DNA of 64,000 nt from Candidatus Avelusimicrobium pullicaecorum (GCA_944322825.1 CALUQD010000003.1:34192-98191); one strand, 5' to 3'; positions 32,759-42,213 are shown, numbered from the stretch's first letter. Made by a program: numbers and translations. Notes: a model not told the origin generated them from the sequence alone.

Positions 32759-34617
32759 TGCACCCCGATATTTACAAGCGGCCGCTGTTGTGGTGTTTGG
32801 CGGCGCTGATTATCCTGCTGTTGTGTTTTTACAGTCCCGCTCCTTCCCAGCGGGACGTTTTCCATTTCCTGCCTGCTAAAGACGTAACGCTTATGGGCCA
32901 AGTGGATGGCTTTGCCGTAAGCAAAAAACAATCGAAAAATGTCAAAGTAAAAGTGCTTTCCGTCAACGGCCAGCCGGCGGAAGGGTATGTGTATGCCCGG
33001 CTGCAGCAATTTGACCCACAGTGGAAGGACACGCTGGAAATCACCGGCCGCCTGCAAACGCCGTACGGAATCGATTTGTTGGGCAATTTTAACTGGCGCC
33101 GCTACTTGGCGTACCAGGGGATTTTTACGGAAATCAAAAGCGATGACGTCCGCCTGGTGCGGCGGGCGGCTTTTCCGTACCGTTGGATACGGGCTTTGCG
33201 GGCCGATATTTTGGACGTGTTCCGCTCCTCTTTCCCGCCGGAGCTGGCGTCTATTGCGGGCGGCGTACTGCTGGGGGAGCGCGGGGAAATTTCTTCCGAT
33301 CTCTATACCGCGTTTCAAGACAGCGGCGCCATTCATTTGCTGGTGGCTTCGGGCGGGAATGTGGGGTTTGTTACGCTGGTGACGGTGGCTTTTTGCGGAT
33401 TATTTGGGCTCGGCCGCAAAAAAACACTGCTGAGCGCGCTGGCGGTGGCGGGGGTGTACACGTTGGCCGCCGGGGCCGACGCCCCGCTGGTACGGGCGTA
33501 TTTTATGGCGGTCTGTGCGTGCGGCGGATATTTTTTGGGCCGCAACAGCGGCGTCTTTCAAGGGCTAATCGTTTCTTGCTTTTTGATTTTGTGCTTTCAC
33601 CCGGCTTCGGTGTTTGAAACGGGATTTCAAATGTCCTTTTTGGCCACATTGGCCATTATCGTTTGTTTAAATAATTACACCCTGCCCGGCCGGTGGCCGG
33701 CGTGGGTGCGGTTTTTCGCCCAAATCTTTTTAGCCACGCTTTCCACCCAACTGGTACTGCTGCCGATATTTACCAATGTGTTTTATAAAGTATCGGTAAC
33801 GGGGCTTTTATCCAATATGATTTTGGTCCCGTGGGCATCGGTATTAATGGGGTTGAGTTTTGCATATTATTTGTTGGCTAAACTCCATTTAGGAGTGTTG
33901 CTTTGCGTGCCTACAGAGTGGTGTTTGGAAGGGTTCAAAACGTTGGTGGAATTTTTTGCGTCATTTCGGCTATCGGCGTTGCCGGTTGCCGCGTGGAGTA
34001 CCGGTGCGGTGATTGCGTTCTATGCGGGGTTGTTTTGGTTGTTCCATTTGCCGCATAAAGAATTTGCGCGCAAGTTATGGCGGCCGTGTTTGGCGTTGCT
34101 GATCGGCGCGCCGCTGGTGCAGGCAATGTTCTTTGCGCCGGGGGAAGTGTATTTGTTAAACGAATGGAACAAAAGCGCGGCGCTGGTGCGGATGCCCAAC
34201 GGGGAAATGTTTGTGGCGGGGACGGCGCTCGCGCCGGAGCAAATTTCCGCCGCGCTTCGCAAAGCGGGCGTGCTAAAAGCGGCGGCGGTGTTGGCTTTTA
34301 CGGGGGAGGAAGCCCCTGGTGCGTGGGGAAACCTCAGCCGCCAAGGGAGCGTTCTCTATCCGTTTGCGTCCTTTTGGCCCGGGGAAGAAATAACCGTCGG
34401 GCAAACGCGTATCCAGGTGGAATGGGGCAAACACCGCACCCGGGCCGGCCGGTTTTGGGTGAACGCCGGATATTCCGGCACGGAAAAAGACGATGTGTCT
34501 TATTGCTTTAGCCAAGGCAACACCCGCGTGTGCGTGGGGGCGTTGGCCCGCTTTGCCCAAACAGACCGCCAAACCCTGCTGCAGCAAAGAAACAAAACCG
34601 TCCGGCTGAAAATTTAG
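32758..34617 (+). CDS. ComEC/Rec2-like DNA-uptake channel protein with degenerate C-terminal domain
   Basis: 619 aa from the ATG overlapping the recR stop. Domains in order: an N-terminal helix plus DUF4131-like region (1-140), then the competence-domain core with many membrane helices (about 150-430), with LGERGEISSDLYTAFQDSG and HLLVASGGNV where ComEC proteins usually read HLLAISGLHV. The C-terminal part (about 450-619) has the position and length of the metallo-beta-lactamase-like domain but lacks the HxHxDH zinc motif. DNA transport is possible, while nuclease function looks lost. Confidence 0.75.
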   Translation: MHPDIYKRPLLWCLAALIILLLCFYSPAPSQRDVFHFLPAKDVTLMGQVDGFAVSKKQSKNVKVKVLSVNGQPAEGYVYARLQQFDPQWKDTLEITGRLQTPYGIDLLGNFNWRRYLAYQGIFTEIKSDDVRLVRRAAFPYRWIRALRADILDVFRSSFPPELASIAGGVLLGERGEISSDLYTAFQDSGAIHLLVASGGNVGFVTLVTVAFCGLFGLGRKKTLLSALAVAGVYTLAAGADAPLVRAYFMAVCACGGYFLGRNSGVFQGLIVSCFLILCFHPASVFETGFQMSFLATLAIIVCLNNYTLPGRWPAWVRFFAQIFLATLSTQLVLLPIFTNVFYKVSVTGLLSNMILVPWASVLMGLSFAYYLLAKLHLGVLLCVPTEWCLEGFKTLVEFFASFRLSALPVAAWSTGAVIAFYAGLFWLFHLPHKEFARKLWRPCLALLIGAPLVQAMFFAPGEVYLLNEWNKSAALVRMPNGEMFVAGTALAPEQISAALRKAGVLKAAAVLAFTGEEAPGAWGNLSRQGSVLYPFASFWPGEEITVGQTRIQVEWGKHRTRAGRFWVNAGYSGTEKDDVSYCFSQGNTRVCVGALARFAQTDRQTLLQQRNKTVRLKI

Positions 34618-34649
34618 CTATAATAAAAAAGCACCCGGGAGGTTGTGTT

Positions 34650-35138
34650 ATGGAACAAGCGGAACTTGAACAGCATCAGAGATTTTTGAAAGAAGCCGTC
34701 AAAATGGCCCAAAAAGGAATAAGGAAAGGAAAAGGCGGCCCGTTTGGCGCCGTGATTGTAAAAGATGGCAAAATTATTGCTCGGGGCTGTAACCAGGTAA
34801 CCTCGTCCAACGACCCCACCCGCCACGCGGAAGTGGACGCCATTCGCAAAGCCTGCAAAAAATTGGGAACTTTTGAACTGAAAGACTGCGTGATTTATTC
34901 CTCCTGTGAGCCGTGCCCGATGTGTTTGGGCGCCATTTATTGGGCGCGCCCGAAGGCGTTGTTTTTTGCGGCGGACCGATTTACGGCGGCCAAGTACGGG
35001 TTTGACGATGAATTTATTTATAAAGAAGTTCCCCTGCCGGTGGAAAAACGTTCCTTAAAAACGTATTGTTTGGCGTTAGAAGACAGAAACAAACCGTTTG
35101 AAGAATGGGACGAAAAATCCGATAAAATAGCCTACTAA
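34650..35138 (+). CDS. guaD: Guanine deaminase (cytidine-deaminase fold)
   Basis: 162 aa from ATG 34650 with GGGAGG before it; longer in-frame starts lie inside the preceding gene. It converts guanine to xanthine. Zinc ligands are His59 (HAEV, with Glu61 as proton shuttle), Cys89 and Cys92 (EPCPMC). The pattern NQVTSSNDPTRHAEV and ARPKALFFAA resemble Bacillus GuaD closely, including the C-terminal tail with EEWDEKSDKIAY. A tRNA adenosine deaminase is a less likely alternative. Confidence 0.88.
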   Translation: MEQAELEQHQRFLKEAVKMAQKGIRKGKGGPFGAVIVKDGKIIARGCNQVTSSNDPTRHAEVDAIRKACKKLGTFELKDCVIYSSCEPCPMCLGAIYWARPKALFFAADRFTAAKYGFDDEFIYKEVPLPVEKRSLKTYCLALEDRNKPFEEWDEKSDKIAY

Positions 35139-35151
35139 ACCTTTTTGTTAA

Positions 35152-35175
35152 AACCCCGCATCGGCGGGGTTTTTT
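35152..35175 (+). terminator. Terminator after guaD
   Basis: CCCCGC/GCGGGG hairpin followed by TTTTTT. Confidence 0.88.
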
Positions 35176-35241
35176 AGGACCTATCCCTCAGTAGGCCTTA
35201 TGGCCCTGGCGGGGAAAAAGCGGAACTTTTAAAATAACAGT

Positions 35242-36252
35242 ATGAAATTGATTATTCTTTTATTTTTGTTTTTTCCGCTGGCGCTGCATGCCCAAACGTG
35301 GCAGAAGGTTTTTACGAGCGCCCGGCGTGCGGCGGTCATGCGGCCGCAGTTGTCTTCTGCGGCCAGCCGCAAAGACTTGCGCCGGGCTTACAAAGAGATG
35401 GAGGCGCTGGCGCCGAATATGCAAAAATGGCTGTCGGCGCGCCTGGGGCCGGTGAAGCCGGCGTTATCCGCGCGTTTAAACGGCTGGGCGGCGCAGAGCA
35501 ACCGGCTGATGCTGAAGGAAAGCGCCTTGCTTCGCGCCCAAATCACTTTTTTCGCGCAGCATCTGCCTGCGGAGTCGCAAGCCTGGCCAAACGCCGCTTT
35601 CCGGCCGGAAAATCTGGCCGATTGCATAAAGGAATCGACGGATTATGTAATCGTAGGCGGGAAACAGGAAGAACCCCAGGCTTTTACGGTCTTTCAAAAA
35701 TTAGTGCAAGACTACCGCACCCAGCACCCCAAAAAAGAAATAATTGTCTTTTTAGAAAATTTGCCCGATAAAGGCGTGCGGTTTGTTTCTCCGCTGTATG
35801 CCCCGCAACGGGTGCAGCCTGCCGTAGAAATGTTTAGCCAGTTTCGGGTGCGGGTGGCCGGCGTGGGGGACGCGTCGGTTCGTCCGTCCGGCTATTTAAA
35901 ACAAGAAAAATCGCATCTGATTTTGCCGGCTGTCGCGGCGCCAGCCTCCGTTGCGGCCCAAAGCGCGCATATGCGGCGTTGTTTGGCCAACTGGCGCAAA
36001 GAATATCCGCAAGCGGTTTTCTTTGTCTATGCGTCCCCGCAGGCGGCAGCGTATGACACCCGGCACTCATTGGTCAACCGCTTGCCGGAAGAACAAGCCC
36101 TTTCCATTAGCGTGGCGTCTTTGCGGGAAACGCGGACGTTTTTATTCCATCGTTGGACGCAATTTAAATATGCGCGTTCGGGGATGTTTGCGTGGAACGA
36201 AAAAGAATGGGCCCGGATGAGCGGGTTTGATGCGCAAGTTATTTTGCCTTAA
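35242..36252 (+). CDS. Secreted protein of unknown function, possibly a ChaN/TraB-like fold
   Basis: 336 aa with a clear signal peptide (cleavage after LHA, residue 17; mature N-terminus QTW), the same AxA-Q cleavage style as the four proteases at 21-26 kb. Residues about 128-175 (YVIVGGKQEEPQAF..., then IIVFLENL) resemble in layout the GEQHDNPxxH and E..L elements of ChaN/heme-uptake proteins, and a later YASPQAAAYDTRHSL could match their second His motif. The key His residues are not conserved in the first motif, so this is a weak guess. It is transcribed alone and convergent with the recycling operon. Confidence 0.6.
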   Translation: MKLIILLFLFFPLALHAQTWQKVFTSARRAAVMRPQLSSAASRKDLRRAYKEMEALAPNMQKWLSARLGPVKPALSARLNGWAAQSNRLMLKESALLRAQITFFAQHLPAESQAWPNAAFRPENLADCIKESTDYVIVGGKQEEPQAFTVFQKLVQDYRTQHPKKEIIVFLENLPDKGVRFVSPLYAPQRVQPAVEMFSQFRVRVAGVGDASVRPSGYLKQEKSHLILPAVAAPASVAAQSAHMRRCLANWRKEYPQAVFFVYASPQAAAYDTRHSLVNRLPEEQALSISVASLRETRTFLFHRWTQFKYARSGMFAWNEKEWARMSGFDAQVILP

Positions 36253-36262
36253 CGGAGCAGAC

Positions 36263-37681
36263 TTAGAGCGTAATGGGTAATTGGCCGGCTGCTTGCCATT
36301 TGCCCAAAAGAACTTCGGCGGCCGCCTGCTGGAATACAGGCGAAGGGCTGAAGGCAAATAACTGGCTGCGGCTGTTTAACCCGCGTACCGACCACGGATT
36401 GGCAAAACTGATGACCGCGCTGTCCGGGTGTTGCGCCAGCGCCTGCTGCACGGAGGCGGTTTCCTGCTCGTCTAATCCGATTTTCCCTTTAAAAGCCTGG
36501 TACCGCCGCCAGCATAAAACGGCCAGTTTCCCGCCGGGCTGCCCTTGGAAGGGCTCTAGCTGTACGCCGTGGGATTCCAACGTGTTTAAAAACGGCGCAG
36601 CGGACAGATTTTCATCATTTCCTACTGACAAATAATACACCGTTTCCCCGGCGCGCAAGTTGAAAGGCGCTCCTTGCCAGGTGAGCGCTTTGCGTGCCGT
36701 GCGGGCGGATAAATCCGTCGGGGTGAAAGCGGCCGCTTGTGTGACAGGCGGCACTTCATCCGTGCGGGCGCACAGCAGGTTTTGCATTTGCACGGCGCGC
36801 GTAACAAGCTGCGGCGGCAACGGCTGGGCGTGTAAAAAATCTAACAATTCAAACGGTTTTTCCGGCACCAGCAACACGTGCGCGCCCGCAAACAATGCGG
36901 CCAGGGCGGCTTGTTTTTCGTTCCCCAGCGCTTTCATACACAAAGCATCGGTGGAAATACATCCCGTAAAACCCATTTCTTCTTGCAACAAATCGTGCAG
37001 TATCGCGCGGGAAACGGAAGCCGGGTGCTGTTCGTCCAGCGCGGGTACCAACAAATGTCCGGCCATGACGCAGTCCGCTTGGTGGAGCAATTGGCGGAAG
37101 GGCAGGAGTTCGTGTTCCCAGATGTGTTGCTTGGTAGACAGTAATACCGGCAAGGCCAGGTGGGAGTCCGTCCCTGTATTGCCGTGGCCCGGGAAATGCT
37201 TTAGGCTGTTTAGCACGCCTCCCTTGCGGAGTCCTTCCATCAGGGCGCCAGCCAGCCGGGTTACCCGCGCAGGATCTGCTCCAAACGAGCGCGTATTTAC
37301 GATGGGATTATCCGCCCGGTCAGCCAAGTCCACCACCGGGGCAAAAACCCAGTCCACTCCGATACTTTTGGCCTGGCGGGCTGTAAGGAGCCCTTTTTCA
37401 AACGCCAGTTGTGCATCGTCGGCGGCACCTAAAGCCAGATTGGAAGGCAACAGTTCTGCATCCGGCAGCCAGCGGCCCAGGCCGTCTTCGTAATCGGCCG
37501 AGATTAAAATCCGTTTTAAGGGAGAAGCCGCGCGCAGGGCTTGCGTTAAAGCCGCCACTTCTGCCCGGGTCCCTCCGTAGAGGCAAAAACCGCCTACCCC
37601 CATTCGGGCCAGCTGAAGGGCTTCTTCTTTATCTGTTTTGCCAAACCAAAAACCGGGGTGTACCAAGCGGGTGATGTTCAT
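36263..37681 (-). CDS. nagZ: Beta-N-acetylhexosaminidase, GH3 family (NagZ-type)
   Basis: 472 aa from ATG 37681, which overlaps the anmK stop (ATGA). It removes GlcNAc from anhydro-muropeptides in the cytoplasm; no signal peptide is seen. The GH3 NagZ signature KHFPGHGNTGTDSH supplies the catalytic His, and the nucleophile Asp is in GCISTDALCMKAL. A C-terminal extension of about 150 aa beyond the length of E. coli NagZ resembles that of two-domain GH3 enzymes. Last gene of the recycling operon. Confidence 0.93.
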   Translation of the reverse strand: MNITRLVHPGFWFGKTDKEEALQLARMGVGGFCLYGGTRAEVAALTQALRAASPLKRILISADYEDGLGRWLPDAELLPSNLALGAADDAQLAFEKGLLTARQAKSIGVDWVFAPVVDLADRADNPIVNTRSFGADPARVTRLAGALMEGLRKGGVLNSLKHFPGHGNTGTDSHLALPVLLSTKQHIWEHELLPFRQLLHQADCVMAGHLLVPALDEQHPASVSRAILHDLLQEEMGFTGCISTDALCMKALGNEKQAALAALFAGAHVLLVPEKPFELLDFLHAQPLPPQLVTRAVQMQNLLCARTDEVPPVTQAAAFTPTDLSARTARKALTWQGAPFNLRAGETVYYLSVGNDENLSAAPFLNTLESHGVQLEPFQGQPGGKLAVLCWRRYQAFKGKIGLDEQETASVQQALAQHPDSAVISFANPWSVRGLNSRSQLFAFSPSPVFQQAAAEVLLGKWQAAGQLPITL

Positions 37682-38766
37682 AATGAAATTTTCCCCAATA
37701 TCGTCGTACGCGAAGCGCCTGTGGCCCGCGGGCAGTGGTTGCTGCGCCGGTTGATGGCCAGCCACGCAAACAAGGCAAACGCCGCGCTTTCTTTGGCTTG
37801 GGGGTCAATCCCGTAAGCCAAGGTGGTAGTTATTTTGAGGTGCGGCAACAACTCCTGCAAATAGGACAACAAGGTCTTATTGTAACATCCGCCGCCCGAA
37901 ACGACCAGCTCTTTTTGGCAGGTTTTGGGCACAAAATGCGTGATGGCCTGCGCCACGGCGGCGGCGGTGAAATACGTAAGCGTGGCCAGGCAGTCGGCCG
38001 CGCGGGCAAAGCGACGGGGCGGCAGGTATTTGTTCAAGTAGCCTTCGCCAAAGGCGTTTTTATCTAAACTTTTGGGCGGTTTTTGCATAAAGTATTTTTG
38101 CCGCAATAGCCGCTGGACCCATTCTTTATCCGGGGTTCCTTTGGCGGCGGTTTGGCCGTTTTTGTCAAACGGTTTATGCAAGAGCTGCTGGGCGGCCAGG
38201 TCGATCAGCGTGTTGCCGGGGCCCGTGTCGAACCCAAATGTTTGTATGTTTTTGCCGACGACCGAAAAGTTGGAAATGCCGCCTACGTTGAGTAAAATTT
38301 TCGGAGCGGAGCGGCCCCAGAGGTATTCATCAAAAAACGGGATAAGCGGTGCGCCTTCTCCTCCCAGGGCGATATCCGCCGGGCGGAAATCCGACACAAC
38401 CGGCTTGCCTAATTCCGCCGCTAAAAAAGAAGGTTCCCCAATTTGCAGCGTGTTGGGAACTTTGTCGTGCGGACCGTGATAAATCGTTTGTCCGTGCGAG
38501 CCGATGACCTGTAAGTCTTGCTGCGGCAAATGAAATTCTTTTAAAAATTTGCGCACGGTTTGGGCGTACAGGCGGCCCAATTCAAAATGCAGGGCCGATA
38601 ATTCCGGCGCTTTGAGGGAAAATGCTTGCAGCAGCTTTTGCTGGAGCGCGGACGGATAGACGTAATTTTTAAAATGCAGTACCCGGAAAGGACGCACCGA
38701 CACCGCACAGACGGTTAATCCGTCGGCGCTGGTGCCGCTCATCAAACCCAGTGCAAATTTAGTCAT
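37678..38766 (-). CDS. anmK: Anhydro-N-acetylmuramic acid kinase
   Basis: 362 aa. It phosphorylates and opens 1,6-anhydro-MurNAc to MurNAc-6-P. The N-terminal ATP-binding motif GLMSGTSADGL, the GSHGQTIYHGP segment, the LNVGGISNFS motif and the FDTGPGNTLIDL motif are all present. It overlaps murQ by 8 bp and nagZ by 4 bp, so the three are tightly coupled. Confidence 0.96.
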   Translation of the reverse strand: MTKFALGLMSGTSADGLTVCAVSVRPFRVLHFKNYVYPSALQQKLLQAFSLKAPELSALHFELGRLYAQTVRKFLKEFHLPQQDLQVIGSHGQTIYHGPHDKVPNTLQIGEPSFLAAELGKPVVSDFRPADIALGGEGAPLIPFFDEYLWGRSAPKILLNVGGISNFSVVGKNIQTFGFDTGPGNTLIDLAAQQLLHKPFDKNGQTAAKGTPDKEWVQRLLRQKYFMQKPPKSLDKNAFGEGYLNKYLPPRRFARAADCLATLTYFTAAAVAQAITHFVPKTCQKELVVSGGGCYNKTLLSYLQELLPHLKITTTLAYGIDPQAKESAAFALFAWLAINRRSNHCPRATGASRTTILGKISL

Positions 38767-39655
38767 CGATTACCTTGGTTAAAAACCCGTTTTGTTTTTT
38801 TAATAATTTTTCCGCTTCGGATTTAGACACTTTTTTCCGGTGCATCACGACGGCTGTTTTGACGTTTTTCCCGGCGGCCGCCAGCAATTTTGCGGCCGTC
38901 TTTTCATCCGCGCCCGATACCGTACAAATCAGCCGGATGGCCCGCGCCACCAATTTTTGGTTGGTAGGCTGGACGTCAATCATCAAGTTGCCGTAAGTTT
39001 TGCCGCACAGCGTCATAGCGCCGGTGGTAATGGCGTTTAAAGCCATTTTGGTAGCAGTGCCGGCTTTCATTCGGGTGGACCCGCACAGGGCTTCCGGCCC
39101 GGTGGGCAGGCAGATATGCACTTGCGCCTGCGGGCAAACCGCCTGCGGGTTGCACGAAATCAGCGCCGTGCGCGCCCCCAAGCGGAGCGCTTCTTGCAGG
39201 GCCCCCATTACATACGGCGTGCGGCCGCTGGCCGTTAAACCGATGACCAAATCGTCTTTTTTGGCGGCGCGGCGGATTTCGGCGGCGCCTTGTTTGGCGT
39301 TATCTTCCGCCCCTTCCTGCGAGCGGAACACTGCTTTTTTCCCGCCCGCAATCAGCCCGATAATCTGCGACGGCTTTGTGCCAAACGTAGGCACGCATTC
39401 CACCGCTTCCAAAATGCCCAGCCGTCCGCTGGTGCCGGCACCGATGAAAATGATTTTATGCTTCTGCGCGTACGCCTGTGCGGCCATTACTATGACGGCC
39501 GCGATTTCTTTGTTGGCCGCTTGTACGGCGCGGGCGGCGGTAAAATCTTCGCGGTTTATTTTGCGCGCAATCTGGCGCGGGGTGGATTTATCCAAATCCA
39601 GCGTATGGGGGTTGCGCGTTTCGGTAGCGATGGCGTTTAAATTGACCGATTTCAC
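38759..39655 (-). CDS. murQ: N-acetylmuramic acid 6-phosphate etherase
   Basis: 298 aa, SIS-domain enzyme that cleaves MurNAc-6-P to GlcNAc-6-P and D-lactate. The core FIGAGTSGRLGILEAVECVPTF region (GAGTSGR is the key motif), the GLTASGRTPYV motif and the STRMKAGTATKMALN segment match MurQ. The start overlaps the end of ampG (ATGA). Confidence 0.97.
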   Translation of the reverse strand: MKSVNLNAIATETRNPHTLDLDKSTPRQIARKINREDFTAARAVQAANKEIAAVIVMAAQAYAQKHKIIFIGAGTSGRLGILEAVECVPTFGTKPSQIIGLIAGGKKAVFRSQEGAEDNAKQGAAEIRRAAKKDDLVIGLTASGRTPYVMGALQEALRLGARTALISCNPQAVCPQAQVHICLPTGPEALCGSTRMKAGTATKMALNAITTGAMTLCGKTYGNLMIDVQPTNQKLVARAIRLICTVSGADEKTAAKLLAAAGKNVKTAVVMHRKKVSKSEAEKLLKKQNGFLTKVIDD

Positions 39656-40995
39656 TGGGCGTCCTCCAACGAATGTTTGTGGGCGCGGAAAGCGGCTTCG
39701 GTTTCTTCGATAGATTTAATTTTAAACGAAAGCGGCACCACCGCCACCGTAACCAAGCTGATAAAACTAGCCAGCAGGAAGAACCCTTCGTACCCGGTTT
39801 TGGCCTGCAGCCAGCCAGACGTCATCGACGGTACCATCATCCCCAGCGCCATAATGCCGGTGGAAATGGCATAGTGCGATGTTTTAAACGCACCTTGCGA
39901 AATGTACATAATAAATACCGTAAACGCCATTAACGCCAAGCCGTTGCCCAGGTGTTCCAACGTAATCAGCACCGCCACCACCCAGGTGGACGGCATAGCC
40001 CGCGCCATATAGGCATAGAAGAAATTGGGCAAAATTAAAATCACGGCAAACGGCCATATACATTTTTTGAACCCATATTTGGCTAGCAGCCATCCGCCGG
40101 CCAGGTTGCCTACGATGACGGCCCCCAGCCCCAGCGTGCCCTTAATCAGCCCGTAGGTTTGGACGCTTAAGCCCAATGCGCCTTCGGCCTGCGGTTTAAG
40201 CAAAAACAGCGGGACGATTTTTTCCAAAAACGCGTCGCCCAGGCGATAGAGCAAAATAAACGCCAATATATACAAAATGTTCTTTTGGGTAAAATAGGTT
40301 TTAAAGGCTTCGCCCCAGGCGGTGCCGTGTTCTGTGTGTACGGGGCCGTCCTCGGCCGGTTTTGGCAAGGTGTAATTGTGCCACAGCACACACGCCAAGA
40401 AAAAGACCGCCAAAAACAAAAAGAGAATGGCCCAGTTATACGGCCACGGAACCATATTCTCCGCCGGGTTTCCCTTGGAATTGGCCAAGGCGCCGGTGGC
40501 GGCCACCAAAATACCGCTGCCTAAAATCATTGCCAAGCGGTAAAAAATAGTGCGGATGCCGACGAATTTGGATTGTTCCACCGGGGTTAAAGCCAACAGG
40601 TAGTAACCGTCGGTGGCGATGTCGAGCGTAGCCGAAACGAACGCGCCGGCCAAAAAACCGAACAAGGAAAGCGAAAAGAAGGTGAGATTGTTAGCGGCCT
40701 GTGCGTGGGCAAAGGCGTTCCAGGCGCTTAACGCGGCCAGCACTAAAAACACGGCGGACATCAAGGTTTGCGCGCCCAAAAGCCAGCGGCGCTTGGTGGA
40801 GCGGGCGTCCACCAGCGGGCTCCAAAACATTTTAAGCGTCCAGGGCAGGTACAGCCACCCCGTCCAAAAGGCAATTTGTTCGTTGGAAAAGCCCAAATCG
40901 GCATACAGCACGGTGGAAACCGTATTGATGGCGATGTACGGAAAACCTTCCGCCAAGTACAGCGTGGGGATGTAATACCAAGGATTTTTTTTCAT
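39652..40995 (-). CDS. ampG: AmpG-family muropeptide permease (MFS)
   Basis: 447 aa, about 12 membrane helices. N-terminal YYIPTLYLAEGFPYI and the GFSNEQIAFWTGWLYLPW segment are typical of AmpG, followed by the MFS loop VDARSTKRRW. AmpG imports anhydro-muropeptides released by lytic transglycosylases. It is next to murQ-anmK-nagZ, which process this cargo, and this strongly supports the substrate. It starts 1 bp upstream of the end of the exporter gene at 40996. Confidence 0.9.
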   Translation of the reverse strand: MKKNPWYYIPTLYLAEGFPYIAINTVSTVLYADLGFSNEQIAFWTGWLYLPWTLKMFWSPLVDARSTKRRWLLGAQTLMSAVFLVLAALSAWNAFAHAQAANNLTFFSLSLFGFLAGAFVSATLDIATDGYYLLALTPVEQSKFVGIRTIFYRLAMILGSGILVAATGALANSKGNPAENMVPWPYNWAILFLFLAVFFLACVLWHNYTLPKPAEDGPVHTEHGTAWGEAFKTYFTQKNILYILAFILLYRLGDAFLEKIVPLFLLKPQAEGALGLSVQTYGLIKGTLGLGAVIVGNLAGGWLLAKYGFKKCIWPFAVILILPNFFYAYMARAMPSTWVVAVLITLEHLGNGLALMAFTVFIMYISQGAFKTSHYAISTGIMALGMMVPSMTSGWLQAKTGYEGFFLLASFISLVTVAVVPLSFKIKSIEETEAAFRAHKHSLEDAQ

Positions 40996-42012
40996 TTATT
41001 TAAACGTGTATTTTCCGCCCAGCAAATCCGCCAGCGGTTTGGTGGTTTCGTTGCGTTCCAGCACCATTTTAACGATAGCCGTCATCGGCACGGCTAACAG
41101 CGCGCCCATAATGCCCCAAACAAGCGCCCAAAAGATTAAGCAGGCGATTACGACGAGCGGGTCCAAATCCATTCCTTTGCCGAGCCATTTGGTTTCCAGA
41201 ATGTTGCCAATGATAAAGTGGATGGTTGTCAGCAAAATAAGCGCCAGCAGGATGTGCCAATCCAGCCCGTATTGCAAAAACAGCACCGGCATCGGCAGCA
41301 TCGTGGAGATAAAAGGCCCGATGTTGGGGATAAAGTTTAACACAAACGTCAGCACCGCCAGCATAGAAGCCAGTTCCGTTTTGACGGATGCCAGCACAAT
41401 CCACGTAAAGCCGGCGGCCAGCAGCGAAACGAAAATTTTAATCAGCAAATAAAACGAAATCTGTTTTTGGATATTGCCCACTAAGGAGGGTTTTTCCGCC
41501 GAGGCTTTGCCCATAAAAATAAAGATGACAAACAGCGTAATCAGCATTAAGTTGGTTAAAATGGATACCAGCGTGCTGCCCACGCTTTTGACCATATTAA
41601 ATACGGGCAGTTTGTCCACGGTATCGGCCACAAATTGGGCGTTCATATTAATACCGTATTTCTGCGAATGCAAGAGGAGCCAGTCCAGCGTGTCATTTAA
41701 CCGTTCGGCATAGATGTCCGCCCCGGCCACGAAGCTTTCAATCGAACTGGAAATGAATAACACCGACAGCGCAATAATGGCTAAGAAAGCCAAAAAGCTC
41801 AGCACCAAGCCTAAGCCATAGGGCACTTTCCATTTTTGTTTGAGCCAGCCGGCCAGCGTGCCGGCCACCATCGAAATAAACAGCGCAATGACAAACGGCA
41901 TCAGCACCGTTTTGGTATAGACGAGCACCCACGTAGCCGCGGAAGCCGCCAAAATCATCAAACAAACCGTATTAATAGGAGCTAATTTTTCCAATGAATT
42001 TTTGGGGAACAT
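40996..42012 (-). CDS. AI-2E family transporter (PerM-like permease)
   Basis: 338 aa from ATG 42012 (with GAGAGG before it); an upstream in-frame start would overlap the promoter. About eight membrane helices in the family pattern, with the typical IPNIGPFISTMLPMPVLF-type motif near the centre and LWGIMGALLAVPMTAI near the C-terminus (FVLNFIPNIGPFIS is the best-conserved part). Substrates of this family vary and autoinducer-2 export is proven only for a few. It is the first gene of the minus-strand recycling operon; a TATACT -10 box is read at 42032-42037. Confidence 0.85.
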   Translation of the reverse strand: MFPKNSLEKLAPINTVCLMILAASAATWVLVYTKTVLMPFVIALFISMVAGTLAGWLKQKWKVPYGLGLVLSFLAFLAIIALSVLFISSSIESFVAGADIYAERLNDTLDWLLLHSQKYGINMNAQFVADTVDKLPVFNMVKSVGSTLVSILTNLMLITLFVIFIFMGKASAEKPSLVGNIQKQISFYLLIKIFVSLLAAGFTWIVLASVKTELASMLAVLTFVLNFIPNIGPFISTMLPMPVLFLQYGLDWHILLALILLTTIHFIIGNILETKWLGKGMDLDPLVVIACLIFWALVWGIMGALLAVPMTAIVKMVLERNETTKPLADLLGGKYTFK

Positions 42013-42091
42013 ACATACCTCTCTTGTATTTAGTATAGCATAGGTGCGGGCCGTGCGTGCACGGGGTTTTTGCCCGAGCGGAAAGAAAAAC

Positions 42092-42121
42092 TTTTCAAAG
42101 CGGGGCGGAAATTGATATAAT
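42092..42121 (+). promoter_or_regulatory. Promoter of tRNA-Val
   Basis: TTTTCA at 42092-42097 and TATAAT at 42116-42121 with an 18-bp spacer, 17 bp before the mature tRNA 5' end. Confidence 0.6.
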
Positions 42122-42138
42122 AAATACACACGATTTAT

Positions 42139-42213
42139 GGGCAGTTGGCGCAGCGGTAGCGCGTCCGCCTCACACGCGGAAGGTCACAGGTTCAAATCCT
42201 GTACTGCCCACCA
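42139..42213 (+). tRNA. tRNA-Val (anticodon CAC)
   Basis: Full cloverleaf: acceptor GGGCAGT/ACTGCCC, D arm with GCGCAGCGGTAGCGC, anticodon loop CTCACAC reading CAC, T arm CACAGG-TTCAAAT-CCTGT type. ACCA is encoded at the 3' end. Confidence 0.95.
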
